Positions 1 to 7,807 are shown, numbered from the stretch's first letter. The stretch is 11,812 bases of DNA from CBFGRU01 sp965651255 (GCA_965651255.1 CBFGRU010000079.1:1-11812); one strand, 5' to 3'. Notes: generated from the letters alone by a model not told the origin. Numbers and translations: made by a program.

Positions 1-138
1 CTGAGCAAGCTTTGCTTCGAGCTGCTTCACTCGTGCCTGAAGATCCTGATTGTCTGCGCCCGTACCGGCGTAGCTCGCGCCTGTCAGCGAGAGCGCCGCC
101 GCGCCGGCCACCAGGCCAACTCGCTTCGTCAAACTCAT
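1..138 (-). CDS. Exported porin-like protein, N-terminal part only (truncated by window edge)
   Basis: Reading the minus strand from the ATG at 138 gives 46 codons that run off the window edge with no stop. The first 24 or so residues form a classic signal peptide: a basic start (MSLTKR), a hydrophobic Ala/Gly/Leu core and a probable cleavage after SYA. A short polar heptad-like stretch follows (DLQARVKQLEAKLAQ), as expected of a coiled coil. Outer-membrane porins of planctomycetes commonly pair a signal peptide with such an N-terminal coiled coil, so a porin is my inference; the barrel is not visible. The start is supported by a good ribosome binding site (AAGGAG on the minus strand at 147-152, eight bases upstream). 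It could instead be another exported coiled-coil protein. Confidence 0.7.
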   Translation of the reverse strand, partial: MSLTKRVGLVAGAAALSLTGASYAGTGADNQDLQARVKQLEAKLAQ

Positions 139-460
139 GTACGACTCTCCTTAATCTACCCGGACGCGTCCGGCAATCTGCCCAGCCGAATGCATCCATG
201 TTCATCCACCCGTCCGTTCGCGTTCGGCCCTACAAGGTCCGAACCGGACGTGAACACCTGTATCGGCGCTTCAACGCCGATCCATTGAATCGCACAATAT
301 AGCCATGCCTTTGGCATTCGCCACTCCCGCGATCTTCATGCAATCAAAAAGTTCTCTGAACACCATGCTGCCACACCGAACATCCGTACTAAGTAGCCAC
401 CTTACAACGGGTTACATCAGAACGTGCAAAACCATCTCGCCGGGAAAATTCCCGAAGAAT
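139..460. other. Gene-free region upstream of the porin-like gene
   Basis: These 322 bases lie between the end of radA and the start of the porin-like gene. I find no convincing reading frame on either strand; the short frames lack family features and Shine-Dalgarno sites. The stretch holds the ribosome binding site at 147-152, a 14-bp palindrome at 160-173, an inverted repeat GTCCG-aac-CGGAC at 237-249, and a dyad ATGCC-TTT-GGCAT at 305-317. Beside that dyad, on the minus strand, is TATATT (296-301), which could be a -10 element, but no good -35 accompanies it. A short stem CGGGAA/TTCCCG at 441-454 just past radA lacks a T-run and is not a convincing terminator. The most likely role is promoter and long leader for the porin-like gene. 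Confidence 0.5.
160..173. promoter_or_regulatory. 14-bp perfect palindrome in the leader of the porin-like gene
   Basis: CCGGACGCGTCCGG reads identically on both strands. It sits seven bases upstream of the ribosome binding site of the minus-strand porin-like gene, so it could be an operator or, in the transcript, a small hairpin that affects ribosome access. Function is inferred only from position and symmetry; GC-rich palindromes of this length can arise by chance. Confidence 0.35.
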
Positions 461-1993
461 TCACTTCTTCTGAATGCGACCTGTGGATGACTTCGTCTGA
501 TAACCATCGGACAATTTGTGCTCAGTGACCTCGACCAGTCGCTCAAGAGCCCCTCGGATATCCCTAACAAAATCCAGTGACACATCGTCATTCTTCGGCG
601 AACGAGCATCTGAACCCTTCGGAAGCATGATTGTTCGGTACCCCAGTCGCATGGCCTCGGCGACCCGCGCTTCCAACTGGGCAACGGGTCTCAGTTCACC
701 TCCAAGACCGATCTCACCGATGACTGCAGTCGCCGTTGGAAGTGCTCGATTCATCGCCACACCGGCAATCGCCAAGGCCACGCCCAAGTCCGCCGCCGGT
801 TCGTTCACGCGCAGCCCACCGACCGCGGAAACGTACACATCCTGATCACTCAATCGAACGCGACCGTGCTTCTCCAGGACGGCAAGAAGCAGATTGACTC
901 GATTGAGGTCCACCCCCGATGCCTTTCTGCGGGTGGATCCGGGAAAGCCCGGCGCGGTCAGGGCCTGCATCTCGACCAGCAGGCACCGGGATCCGTGCAT
1001 GACTGGGCAGGTGGCGCTTCCTGGCCGAGCCGGTTCGTTCGGATCACGACGAAGCACACCCTCCGAAACCTCCATGAGGCCGTGGCTGGACATCTCGAAG
1101 AGTCCAACTTCCATCGTATTGCCGAACCTGTTCTTGATTGCACGCACGATGCGATGTGCGTGATGACGATCACCCTCGAAACTCAGCACGGAATCGACGA
1201 GGTGTTCGAGCAGCTTCGGCCCTGCGATTCTTCCTTCTTTGGTCACATGTCCAATGAGAATGACCGCGACACCGGTCCGCTTCGCCAACGTCACCAGTTC
1301 CATCGCACACCGGCGCAATTGCGTCACACTACCGGGCGACGCGGGCAGGTCGCTGCGAAAGACCATTTGAATGGAGTCAAGGATCAGGACCGTGGGCTTG
1401 ACACGACGCGCCTGTTCAACGATGCGTGCCAGATTGGTCTCCGCGAGGACGAACAGCGATGCGAAGGCGTCTTCTGATTGCCTGCCGGAATGATCAGACT
1501 CTGCAAAGAGTCGCTCGGCGCGCAACTTGACCTGATATGCGGATTCTTCGCTCGAAACGTAAAGCACTCGCTGTGACCGATGGGAGAGCTTTCCCGCCGC
1601 CTGTAAGAGAAGTGTGCTCTTCCCGATCCCCGGGTCTCCACCGAGCAATACGACGCTGCCGGCAACCAGACCTCCGCCGAGTACCCGGTCAAACTCGCTG
1701 ATCCCGATCTGTTCGCGGTAAACCGCTTGGGCCTGAATATCGGGCAGCGGTCGCGCTTCGCTGGCCGACTGAACCGGCATGATGCCCGCTTCCGAGTCAC
1801 CGGCCGATCCGGGGTCAGTCACGCGCCAATCCATCTCTCCAGCGCCAATGAGCGAACTTGCTGCTGTCGAGACTTTGGGCTCAACATACTTCTCTAGAGC
1901 ATCCCAGGCACCGCAATCGGGGCACTTGCCCATCCACCGCGCCTGGACGCCTCCGCACGATCGACAGACGAACTGAACTCGATCCCTTGCCAT
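461..1993 (-). CDS. radA: DNA repair protein RadA (Sms), ATP-dependent
   Basis: RadA is a RecA-like, DnaB-like hexameric ATPase that processes recombination intermediates and drives branch migration in the cytoplasm. Starting at the ATG at 1993 gives 510 residues, somewhat longer than the usual 450-460. All hallmarks are present in order: an N-terminal four-cysteine zinc finger (C10, C13, C24, C27), a Walker A motif GGDPGIGKST (118-127), a Walker B segment TVLILDSIQ (201-209), the RadA signature KNRFG (287-291) and a C-terminal Lon-protease-like domain (about 365-490). Extra length lies in a linker after the zinc finger (about 38-85) and in a short polar tail. The frame is open upstream to 2074, with another ATG at 2017. 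I chose 1993 because RadA proteins usually start MA plus a few residues before the first Cys pair; no strong Shine-Dalgarno site decides it. The cysteine desulfurase gene lies 61 bases upstream on the same strand and may be cotranscribed. Confidence 0.95.
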   Translation of the reverse strand: MARDRVQFVCRSCGGVQARWMGKCPDCGAWDALEKYVEPKVSTAASSLIGAGEMDWRVTDPGSAGDSEAGIMPVQSASEARPLPDIQAQAVYREQIGISEFDRVLGGGLVAGSVVLLGGDPGIGKSTLLLQAAGKLSHRSQRVLYVSSEESAYQVKLRAERLFAESDHSGRQSEDAFASLFVLAETNLARIVEQARRVKPTVLILDSIQMVFRSDLPASPGSVTQLRRCAMELVTLAKRTGVAVILIGHVTKEGRIAGPKLLEHLVDSVLSFEGDRHHAHRIVRAIKNRFGNTMEVGLFEMSSHGLMEVSEGVLRRDPNEPARPGSATCPVMHGSRCLLVEMQALTAPGFPGSTRRKASGVDLNRVNLLLAVLEKHGRVRLSDQDVYVSAVGGLRVNEPAADLGVALAIAGVAMNRALPTATAVIGEIGLGGELRPVAQLEARVAEAMRLGYRTIMLPKGSDARSPKNDDVSLDFVRDIRGALERLVEVTEHKLSDGYQTKSSTGRIQKK

Positions 1994-2054
1994 AACCGCG
2001 AGTGTACCGGTTGCCATCGGATCGAGAAACGAACTCTGACTTGCTTTCAGCGGA

Positions 2055-3284
2055 TCATCGCGAAGGCGAGGCAATGGCAGCGATCGCCTTCAGGACCTGC
2101 TCAATGTCATCGGCGTCGTTGAATGGTCCAACGCTCACCCGCAGCGCACCTTCCGGAAGCGTGCCGAGGGCGCCGTGTGCCGAGGGCGCGCAGTGCAGAC
2201 CGCTCCTGAGCGCGATGCCGAAGTTTGAATCCAGCGCCGACGCAAGGACCTCTGGTGGCCAATCCCGGACGATGAACGACACAACACCGACGCGCTCCAC
2301 GTGGTCTTGATGTCCGAGAATGGTCACTCCAGGCAATCCTTCCAGTCCTTCGAGCAGTTGCCGAATGAGCTCCCTCTCATGTGCTTCAATGCGCTCAACG
2401 GTGTGCGCCATGAGCCAATCGAGCGATGCTGCCAGACCCGCCAGACCCAGCGTGTTCGGTGTTCCCGCTTCCAGGTACGACGGAAGCCGACGCGGCATGA
2501 CGGGCGATGCTGAGTCGCCCCCCGTCCCACCGGCGCGCACCGGTGCAATTCCGCTGGTTTCATCATCGATGCACCCGGGATCCTGAAGAACGCGCGGACC
2601 GACGATGAGTGCTCCAACGCCGGTTGGTGCGAGAAGCCCCTTGTGGCCCGAGAACGCCATGAGATCAACATTCAGTGCATCAAACGATACTTCTCGTACT
2701 CCTACCGTCTGCGCCGCATCCAGAACAATCAATGCAGCAGGGGCAAGCTCCCGAACAGTCTGTGTCAATGCATCGATCGGCTGCACCAGGCCCGTGACAT
2801 TTGAAGCGTGAATCAACGTAACCAAATGCGGCGGCTCGTTCTTCTCAGCTGCCGCTTCAAGGATTCGGCGAAGATGTTCAACATCAAGGAGCGCAGATGC
2901 ATCGCTTGCGATGCGCTGCAACTCAATACGTCCCCGACGATTCGCCTCCTCAAGTGGCCTGCGCACTGCATTGTGATCAAGCATGGTGGCGATGACACGC
3001 GGCTTCACACACTCGAGCTCGATTCGCCGCAGACACCCTTCTATGGCCAGATGAAGTGCATCTGTACCACTGGCCGCAAACACCACTCGCCGCGCATCAT
3101 CCACACTCAACAGTTCTGCCAGCCGGAGGCGTGCGTGCTCGATCACACGTTCGACCGCCACCGCCAGTCGATGGCCGGAACGCCCGGGATTGGCGATCTG
3201 TCGCAGGTGATCAAGAATCGCCTGCTCGACGGGCGGTGCCTTCGGATGACTCGTTGCCGCATTGTCGAGGTAAATCGTTCGCAC
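2055..3284 (-). CDS. Cysteine desulfurase family protein (class V aminotransferase fold, PLP-dependent)
   Basis: This 409-residue enzyme belongs to the family that removes sulfur (or selenium) from cysteine or selenocysteine using pyridoxal phosphate, passing a persulfide to iron-sulfur cluster or other thio-cofactor assembly. Seen: the N-terminal YLDNAATS motif (5-12); H104 in MLDHNAVRRP, where the family stacks a His on the cofactor; D189 in VLDAAQTVG; the Schiff-base lysine K215 in FSGHKG; and the active-site cysteine C365 in RSGLHCAPSAHGALGT. The RxGLHCAP-AH form of the loop resembles the TIGR01977-type subgroup rather than classical IscS or SufS (RTGHHCAQP), so I give no gene symbol. The reading frame starts with GTG at 3284; nearby ATGs (3297, 3303) are out of frame, and no strong Shine-Dalgarno is visible. 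It diverges from the threonine synthase gene across 71 bases. No scaffold or suf/isc gene is next to it. Confidence 0.9.
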   Translation of the reverse strand: MRTIYLDNAATSHPKAPPVEQAILDHLRQIANPGRSGHRLAVAVERVIEHARLRLAELLSVDDARRVVFAASGTDALHLAIEGCLRRIELECVKPRVIATMLDHNAVRRPLEEANRRGRIELQRIASDASALLDVEHLRRILEAAAEKNEPPHLVTLIHASNVTGLVQPIDALTQTVRELAPAALIVLDAAQTVGVREVSFDALNVDLMAFSGHKGLLAPTGVGALIVGPRVLQDPGCIDDETSGIAPVRAGGTGGDSASPVMPRRLPSYLEAGTPNTLGLAGLAASLDWLMAHTVERIEAHERELIRQLLEGLEGLPGVTILGHQDHVERVGVVSFIVRDWPPEVLASALDSNFGIALRSGLHCAPSAHGALGTLPEGALRVSVGPFNDADDIEQVLKAIAAIASPSR

Positions 3285-3355
3285 CGGAGAGCAGCATAGG
3301 CATCGGCGACCTCGCTCACATTCGCACCGCTCGTTCCGATCGACAACAATGCGCT

Positions 3356-4630
3356 ATGGCCATCACTTCTTCATTTGTGTCGCATCTTGAATCAGCCATC
3401 GACGGTACGCACTTGCCTGCCCGATCATTGCAGACTTTGCATCGCGATCGGCCGATCTGGGTCAGGTACGACCTTGAACGCATTCGGGAGACGGTCACTC
3501 GCGACGAGTTGTCTCACCGTGAGCCGACCATGTGGCGATACCGCGAGCTGTTACCTCCTTCACCGAACGATGAATTGATTTCGCTTGGAGAAGTCATGTC
3601 ACCAATCATCTCATGCCCTCGATTGGCCAAGCGGGTCGGTGTATCGCAATTGTTCATCAAAGATGAATCCGTTCTGCCGACCGGCAGCTTCAAGGCGCGC
3701 GGTATGTCGATGGCGATCACCATGGCCAAAGCGCTGGGGGTCACGCGAGTCGCGTTACCGACCGCAGGAAACGCTGGCGGTGCCGCGGCGGCCTATGCAG
3801 CGCGAGCGGGCATGGAGTGTTTCGTCTTCATGCCGCAGGACACTCCCATTGTAAATCAGCTCGAAGCCGCACTCTTCGGCGCCAAGGCATATCTCGTGAA
3901 TGGGCTCATTCACGAATGCGGCGCACTGGTGAATGCAGGACGGTCCGCCATGAAGTGGTTTGATCTGTCGACATTGAAGGAGCCCTATCGGCTCGAAGGA
4001 AAGAAGACAATGGGCCTGGAGCTCGCCGAGCAGTTCGGATGGGATCTTCCCGAAGTCATCTTCTACCCCACGGGTGGTGGAACGGGGCTGATCGGCATGT
4101 GGAAAGCGTTTCGAGAACTCAGCCAACTCGGCTGGCTCAAGCCGCGGCGACTCGCGGGTGGCCTTGCTTCGCGAGTGCAGTTCCCGCGATTGTTCAGTTG
4201 TCAGGCGACTGGTTGCGCGCCGATCGCCGAGGCATTCTCGCGCGGCGAGCGATTTGCCCACCCGGTTCAGAATCCACACACGCTTGCATCCGGCCTGCGG
4301 GTGCCAAGAGCGGTCGGCGACTTCATGATTCTTGATGCCATCCGTGAGTCGGGCGGTCGAGCCGTGGCCGCAGACGATGCAAGCATGATCAAGTGGATGC
4401 ATCTCGCCGGAGCAGAAGAAGGACTTTCGCTTTGCCCCGAAGCAGCGGCCTGCCTTGCCGGAGCCAGGGCCGCGGTCGAAAACCGATGGATCGATCCCGC
4501 CGATCGCCTGGTCATCTTCAACACCGGGGCGGTTCAGAAGTATGTTGAAGTCATGCAGTCTGACGTCAACCTTCCACACCTGGACAAGAATGATGTCGAT
4601 TGGAACGAGTTCGCAAGCCACATTACGTGA
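3356..4630 (+). CDS. thrC: Threonine synthase-type PLP enzyme (fold type II)
   Basis: Predicted to convert O-phosphohomoserine to threonine in the cytoplasm. From the ATG at 3356 it has 424 residues, normal for the family. Seen: WRYRELLP (60-67) before the core, the PLP lysine K113 in PTGSFKARG, PTAGNAGG (135-142), STLKEPYRLEGKKTMG (205-220), the phosphate-binding GGGTG loop (240-244), CAPI (287-290), SGLRVPRAVGDF (312-323) and FNTG (388-391). Oddities against the family pattern as I know it: the N-terminal Cys pair that often precedes VRYDL is missing, LGEGMTP is replaced by LGEVMSP, and about ten extra residues sit around 265-276 before SCQATGCAP. The frame is open upstream to 3056, but that stretch overlaps the divergent cysteine desulfurase gene, so the internal ATG is preferred; no strong ribosome binding site is visible. 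A related role such as threonine deaminase is less likely given the motif order. Confidence 0.87.
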   Translation: MAITSSFVSHLESAIDGTHLPARSLQTLHRDRPIWVRYDLERIRETVTRDELSHREPTMWRYRELLPPSPNDELISLGEVMSPIISCPRLAKRVGVSQLFIKDESVLPTGSFKARGMSMAITMAKALGVTRVALPTAGNAGGAAAAYAARAGMECFVFMPQDTPIVNQLEAALFGAKAYLVNGLIHECGALVNAGRSAMKWFDLSTLKEPYRLEGKKTMGLELAEQFGWDLPEVIFYPTGGGTGLIGMWKAFRELSQLGWLKPRRLAGGLASRVQFPRLFSCQATGCAPIAEAFSRGERFAHPVQNPHTLASGLRVPRAVGDFMILDAIRESGGRAVAADDASMIKWMHLAGAEEGLSLCPEAAACLAGARAAVENRWIDPADRLVIFNTGAVQKYVEVMQSDVNLPHLDKNDVDWNEFASHIT

Positions 4631-4639
4631 TGGTGAATC

Positions 4640-4840
4640 TCACATCATGCGCTTCATGCGATACACCCAGCGACCATAATCGAGGGCGGCACGACGCTTC
4701 TCCGCGCCATCTGGTGTACCGTTACCGAAGGCGGTTTCTGTTCGCCACCGCCAGTAGCGCCCATTGAAGCGGAAGCGCGTCTGGATGCCAAGCCGAAACA
4801 GCGCGCACATGCCTCCGATGGTCTCAACGATTCGTCGCAT
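4640..4840 (-). CDS. Conserved small protein, function unknown (66 aa)
   Basis: A 66-residue frame on the minus strand starting with ATG at 4840 and fitting exactly between its neighbours: eight bases from the end of the threonine synthase gene and 117 bases from the divergent arsS start. The protein is basic, with a hydrophobic N-terminus (about 4-20), then an aromatic, arginine-rich core GRYWRWRTETAFG (27-39) and a C-terminal DYGRWVYRMKR (54-64). I recognise the YWRWRTETAFG...YGRWV-RM pattern as that of short planctomycete hypothetical proteins, from memory only. No catalytic motif or signal peptide is evident, and no Shine-Dalgarno site is clear. It could be a small nucleic-acid-binding or membrane-associated protein; this is not established. 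Confidence 0.6.
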   Translation of the reverse strand: MRRIVETIGGMCALFRLGIQTRFRFNGRYWRWRTETAFGNGTPDGAEKRRAALDYGRWVYRMKRMM

Positions 4841-4957
4841 CAGCCATCATCGTAGTCACGATCCCGTCAGCGTATGGATCGATCGGAATATCGCCACGAA
4901 GAGTCTGATTGATCGTAACGAGGTGCTTCCTCTGCTGGACTGGCACCCGAGTGCTGA

Positions 4958-5968
4958 ATGACCATGAAGACCGTATCTTTGCCTATCTCGAATGGACATG
5001 CTTTCGAGAACCGATTTGCGGAAGGGCTGCGCGCCGCGCCCGTGATTTCTACGCTCCAGATCAACATCGGTTACCTTTGCAATCTTGCGTGTCGACATTG
5101 TCATGTGGAGTCATCGCCAAAGCGTACTGGCAAGAGCGAGAACATGACGGCAGAAACCGCTCAACGCATCGTTGAGTGGGCGCTCAGGCAGCCAACACTT
5201 GACACGGTGGACCTGACAGGCGGCAGTCCTGAGATGAATCCCAACTTTCGGTGGATCGTGCAGACCTTCCATCAGGCAGGGTGGAAGGTCATGGATCGGT
5301 GTAATCCAACGATTCTTAATGAGATTGACCCACGAACCGGCCAATCGTTTGACTGGATTCCGTCATTTCTTGCCGACCATGCTGTGGAAGTCGTTGCATC
5401 ACTCCCCTGCTACCTCGAAGACAATGTGAATCGACAGCGGGGGAAGGGAGCGTATGACGGCAGCATTGAGGGCCTGCGAAAGCTGAACCACGTTGGCTAC
5501 GGCCACGACCCGCGGCTGATGCTCAATCTCGTCTTCAATCCCATTGGTCCCAGTCTCCCTCCGCCGCAGGAGCAGCTTGCGTCCGACTATCGACGAGAAC
5601 TGCACCAGCGCTTTGGACTGGTGTTCAACGAGCTGTGGACGATCACGAATATGCCGATCAAACGGTGGCGTCACGAACTCGAACGTACGGGTCGGCTGGA
5701 TGAATACATGACGCTTCTCGTCAATTCGTTCAATCCGAACACCGTTGACGGCCTCATGTGTCGCCACCAGATCAACGTGAATCCGCAGGGGCGCCTCTTT
5801 GATTGCGACTTCAATCAGGCCGAAGAGATTGAGGCGCCCGGATTCGAAGGGCGATTCATCTGGGAAACGTCGATCGATGAACTTGCCTCAAGGGTCATCG
5901 GAACGGCTGACCACTGCTACGGTTGTACTGCCGGTTCGGGCTCCAGTTGTGGAGGCGTCCTGGTTTGA
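4958..5968 (+). CDS. arsS: ArsS-like radical SAM protein (arsenosugar biosynthesis family)
   Basis: A 336-residue radical S-adenosylmethionine enzyme. The cluster-binding motif CNLACRHC (C41, C45, C48) is followed by the SAM-contacting TGGSPEMNP (87-95), then MDRCNP (112-117) and SLPCYLEDNV (148-157). The C-terminal domain ends in HCYGCTAGSGSSCGG (C320, C323, C331), the hallmark of the ArsS/selenodomain family (TIGR04167 with a DUF3641-type C-terminus). Further Cys at 268 and 283 probably help bind auxiliary clusters. ArsS is known to act on methylated arsenicals, adding the adenosyl-derived moiety in arsenosugar synthesis, normally with the methyltransferase ArsM. No arsM, arsenic regulator or efflux gene lies within the window, so the substrate here is inferred from family only. 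The ATG at 4958 is chosen because the family begins shortly before the radical SAM core; a second ATG lies two codons later. The ribosome binding site is weak. Confidence 0.85.
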   Translation: MTMKTVSLPISNGHAFENRFAEGLRAAPVISTLQINIGYLCNLACRHCHVESSPKRTGKSENMTAETAQRIVEWALRQPTLDTVDLTGGSPEMNPNFRWIVQTFHQAGWKVMDRCNPTILNEIDPRTGQSFDWIPSFLADHAVEVVASLPCYLEDNVNRQRGKGAYDGSIEGLRKLNHVGYGHDPRLMLNLVFNPIGPSLPPPQEQLASDYRRELHQRFGLVFNELWTITNMPIKRWRHELERTGRLDEYMTLLVNSFNPNTVDGLMCRHQINVNPQGRLFDCDFNQAEEIEAPGFEGRFIWETSIDELASRVIGTADHCYGCTAGSGSSCGGVLV

Positions 5969-6373
5969 CGTTCGCTCCGGCGGTTCGTGCAGGCGACCGG
6001 CTGACTTGACGACCCGAATGAAACACCGCAAACTTCTTGCTGAACACACTTGTGCATGCTGACGAAGATCGCGTACAGTGCATTGGACGATGTGATACTG
6101 ACTGCCTTATCCTGTTGGCTGAACATCACGTGATTGCTTTGCGTTGCAGACGCCGATCGGAGCTCCGACACGACCGGCGTCTGTTTCTTTTTGAATGACA
6201 CGCGACAGAATGTCCCGGACGGCAGGTCCCCGGCTTGAATTCTCACAAAACCAAAACGGGAAGCAAAGACCCCGGCGATGTTCGCCGATTCCACTCTGGG
6301 CCTGTCACTGCCCGCGGATAAGATATCGCGACCATCGGACCATACACGCCCGACTGAGGCCAGTATCAACGGC
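5969..6373. other. Non-coding region between arsS and phoH-like gene
   Basis: These 405 bases carry no gene I can support. A 161-codon minus-strand frame crosses the region and the arsS 3' end, but its product has no recognisable domain and no ribosome binding site. The first 180 bases end in a strong terminator (6147-6192). Within them, TTGACG (6006-6011) and CAAACT (6029-6034) with 17-base spacing make a weak promoter candidate, which would give a transcript of about 150 bases. After the terminator, TAAGAT (6319-6324) could be a -10 element for the phoH-like gene, about 50 bases before the ATG at 6374, but a matching -35 is not obvious. Confidence 0.45.
6147..6192 (+). terminator. Rho-independent terminator downstream of arsS
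   Basis: A perfect 9-bp GC-rich stem, CAGACGCCG (6147-6155) with CGGCGTCTG (6175-6183), is followed at once by TTTCTTTTT (6184-6192). The 19-base loop contains a second palindrome, CGGAGCTCCG (6158-6167), that could fold as an inner hairpin. Direction is plus, because only that side carries the T-run. It lies 178 bases after the arsS stop, so it ends either a long arsS 3' tail or a separate short transcript. Confidence 0.8.
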
Positions 6374-7807
6374 ATGACCAGATCACGGCTTGACACCAGC
6401 ACCGAAGAGAAACGCGGCGGCGTACGTGACGAGCGGAAGTGCTTTGTACTCGATACGAACGTTCTGCTTCACAATTCAAACGCCATCTTCCTCTTTCAGG
6501 AACATGAAGTCGTCATTCCGCTCGCGGTGATCGAGGAACTCGATCAGTTCAAGAAGAACAACGATGAAGCCGGCCGCAATGCGCGGGAAGTAATCCGTGA
6601 GATCGACCGCCTGCGTGCCAGCGGTTCACTCGTCGATGGCGTGAGTTGGAATGGTGCGGGTGGCATCTTGCGCATCGCCGTAGATCATGCCAGCGTTCCC
6701 AGACCGCTCGACCCCAGTCGAACCAGTAATCGGGTGCTCGCGGTTGCGCATTCGCTGTATTCGACCGGTAAGCGCACAATCTTCATTTCCAAAGACATCA
6801 ATGCTCGCATCAAGTGCGAAGCGCTCGGAATTCCTGCCGAAGACTTTCAGGCAGAAAAAGTCGACGCGGACTGGTTGCATCGCGGATGGGAAGAAATCGC
6901 GCTGCCCGGCACCATCATCGATGAACTGTACGATGAGCGTCAACTTCCAATCGATCGCGCCCGGGAGTTTCTCGTCCGCCGCGAGGATGACGGTTCGATC
7001 CGGCCGATCGATCTCGTTGCGAACATGTTCCTCGTGCTGAAAGATCAGGACGACGCCTCTCACGAGGGTCTCGCCCGTGTCCTTGCAGACACGGGTCATC
7101 TCATTCCGATCACGCCACCAAGGCGACCGATCTTCGGCATTCTGCCGCGAAACCGACAGCAAGTGATGGCGCTGGATCTGCTGTTGGATGATGAGGTCAA
7201 ACTGGTGACCCTGCTTGGTTCCGCCGGGACAGGCAAGACGCTCATGGCTGTCGCCGCAGGCATGTTGAAGGTGTTCCAGGAAGAACGATTCGACAAGCTG
7301 CTGGCCGCGCGACCGATCATGCCGCTCGGACGTGACATCGGCTTCCTTCCGGGCGATAAAGATGAGAAACTTTCGCTGTGGATGCAGCCAATATTTGACA
7401 ACCTCGGCTACCTGCTTTCCACCCGCGGAGCGACTAAGAACAAGCACGATGGCGAATCCTCATCGGCAGAGAAACGAATCACCTCGCTGCTGGAAGGCGG
7501 CAAACTCGTCATCGAGCCGCTGACCTACATCCGGGGCCGATCAATCCCCCACCAGTTCATGATTGTCGATGAAGTTCAGAATCTCTCACCCCATGAAGTG
7601 AAGACGATCGTCAGCCGAGTCGGCGACGGTACGAAAATCATCCTGACCGGCGACATTCTCCAGATCGACAACCCCTACCTCGATGCTTCGAGCAATGGAC
7701 TCAGCTACGTCGTCGAGCACATGAAGGGGCAGCCCATTGTCGGGCACGTCACCTTGACGCAGAGCGAAAGAAGCCATCTGGCGAGCTTGGCAGCCCGCCT
7801 TTTGTAG
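6374..7807 (+). CDS. PhoH family ATPase with N-terminal PIN domain
   Basis: A two-domain protein of 477 residues from the ATG at 6374. The first 150 or so residues form a PIN nuclease domain, with the metal-binding acids visible in VLDTNVLLH (D27), VIEELDQFK (E54, E55) and SKDINARIK (D141). A PhoH ATPase/helicase-type domain follows, with Walker A GSAGTGKT (282-289), ARPIMPLGRDIGFLPGD (312-328), a Walker B-like FMIVDEVQN (395-403) and TGDILQID (425-432). PIN-PhoH (PhoH2-type) proteins are described as RNA helicases with ribonuclease activity; a role in RNA turnover is therefore inferred. The frame stays open upstream to an ATG at 6278, which would add 32 low-complexity polar residues; 6374 better fits the family, where the PIN motif begins near the N-terminus. 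The Bax inhibitor-like gene follows after 48 bases and is probably cotranscribed. Confidence 0.9.
   Translation: MTRSRLDTSTEEKRGGVRDERKCFVLDTNVLLHNSNAIFLFQEHEVVIPLAVIEELDQFKKNNDEAGRNAREVIREIDRLRASGSLVDGVSWNGAGGILRIAVDHASVPRPLDPSRTSNRVLAVAHSLYSTGKRTIFISKDINARIKCEALGIPAEDFQAEKVDADWLHRGWEEIALPGTIIDELYDERQLPIDRAREFLVRREDDGSIRPIDLVANMFLVLKDQDDASHEGLARVLADTGHLIPITPPRRPIFGILPRNRQQVMALDLLLDDEVKLVTLLGSAGTGKTLMAVAAGMLKVFQEERFDKLLAARPIMPLGRDIGFLPGDKDEKLSLWMQPIFDNLGYLLSTRGATKNKHDGESSSAEKRITSLLEGGKLVIEPLTYIRGRSIPHQFMIVDEVQNLSPHEVKTIVSRVGDGTKIILTGDILQIDNPYLDASSNGLSYVVEHMKGQPIVGHVTLTQSERSHLASLAARLL

Noticed and set aside
441..454. CGGGAA/TTCCCG stem just downstream of radA as a terminator
   Set aside because: The stem is only six pairs with a two-base loop, and no T-run follows in the radA direction.
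12..490. Plus-strand frames at 12-302 and 305-490 as small genes
   Set aside because: The first is antisense to the porin-like signal peptide and then crosses its leader; the second overlaps the radA end. Neither has a ribosome binding site or recognisable composition.
3755..4621. 288-codon minus-strand open frame inside the threonine synthase gene
   Set aside because: It is antisense to a well-conserved enzyme and shows no motif of its own.
5917..6402. 161-codon minus-strand open frame across the arsS 3' end and the following spacer
   Set aside because: It overlaps the conserved arsS C-terminus, runs through the terminator hairpin (its T-run is read as a lysine run), has no ribosome binding site and shows no domain pattern.
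6626..7447. 273-codon minus-strand open frame inside the PIN-PhoH gene
   Set aside because: Antisense shadow of a gene with intact PIN and Walker motifs.
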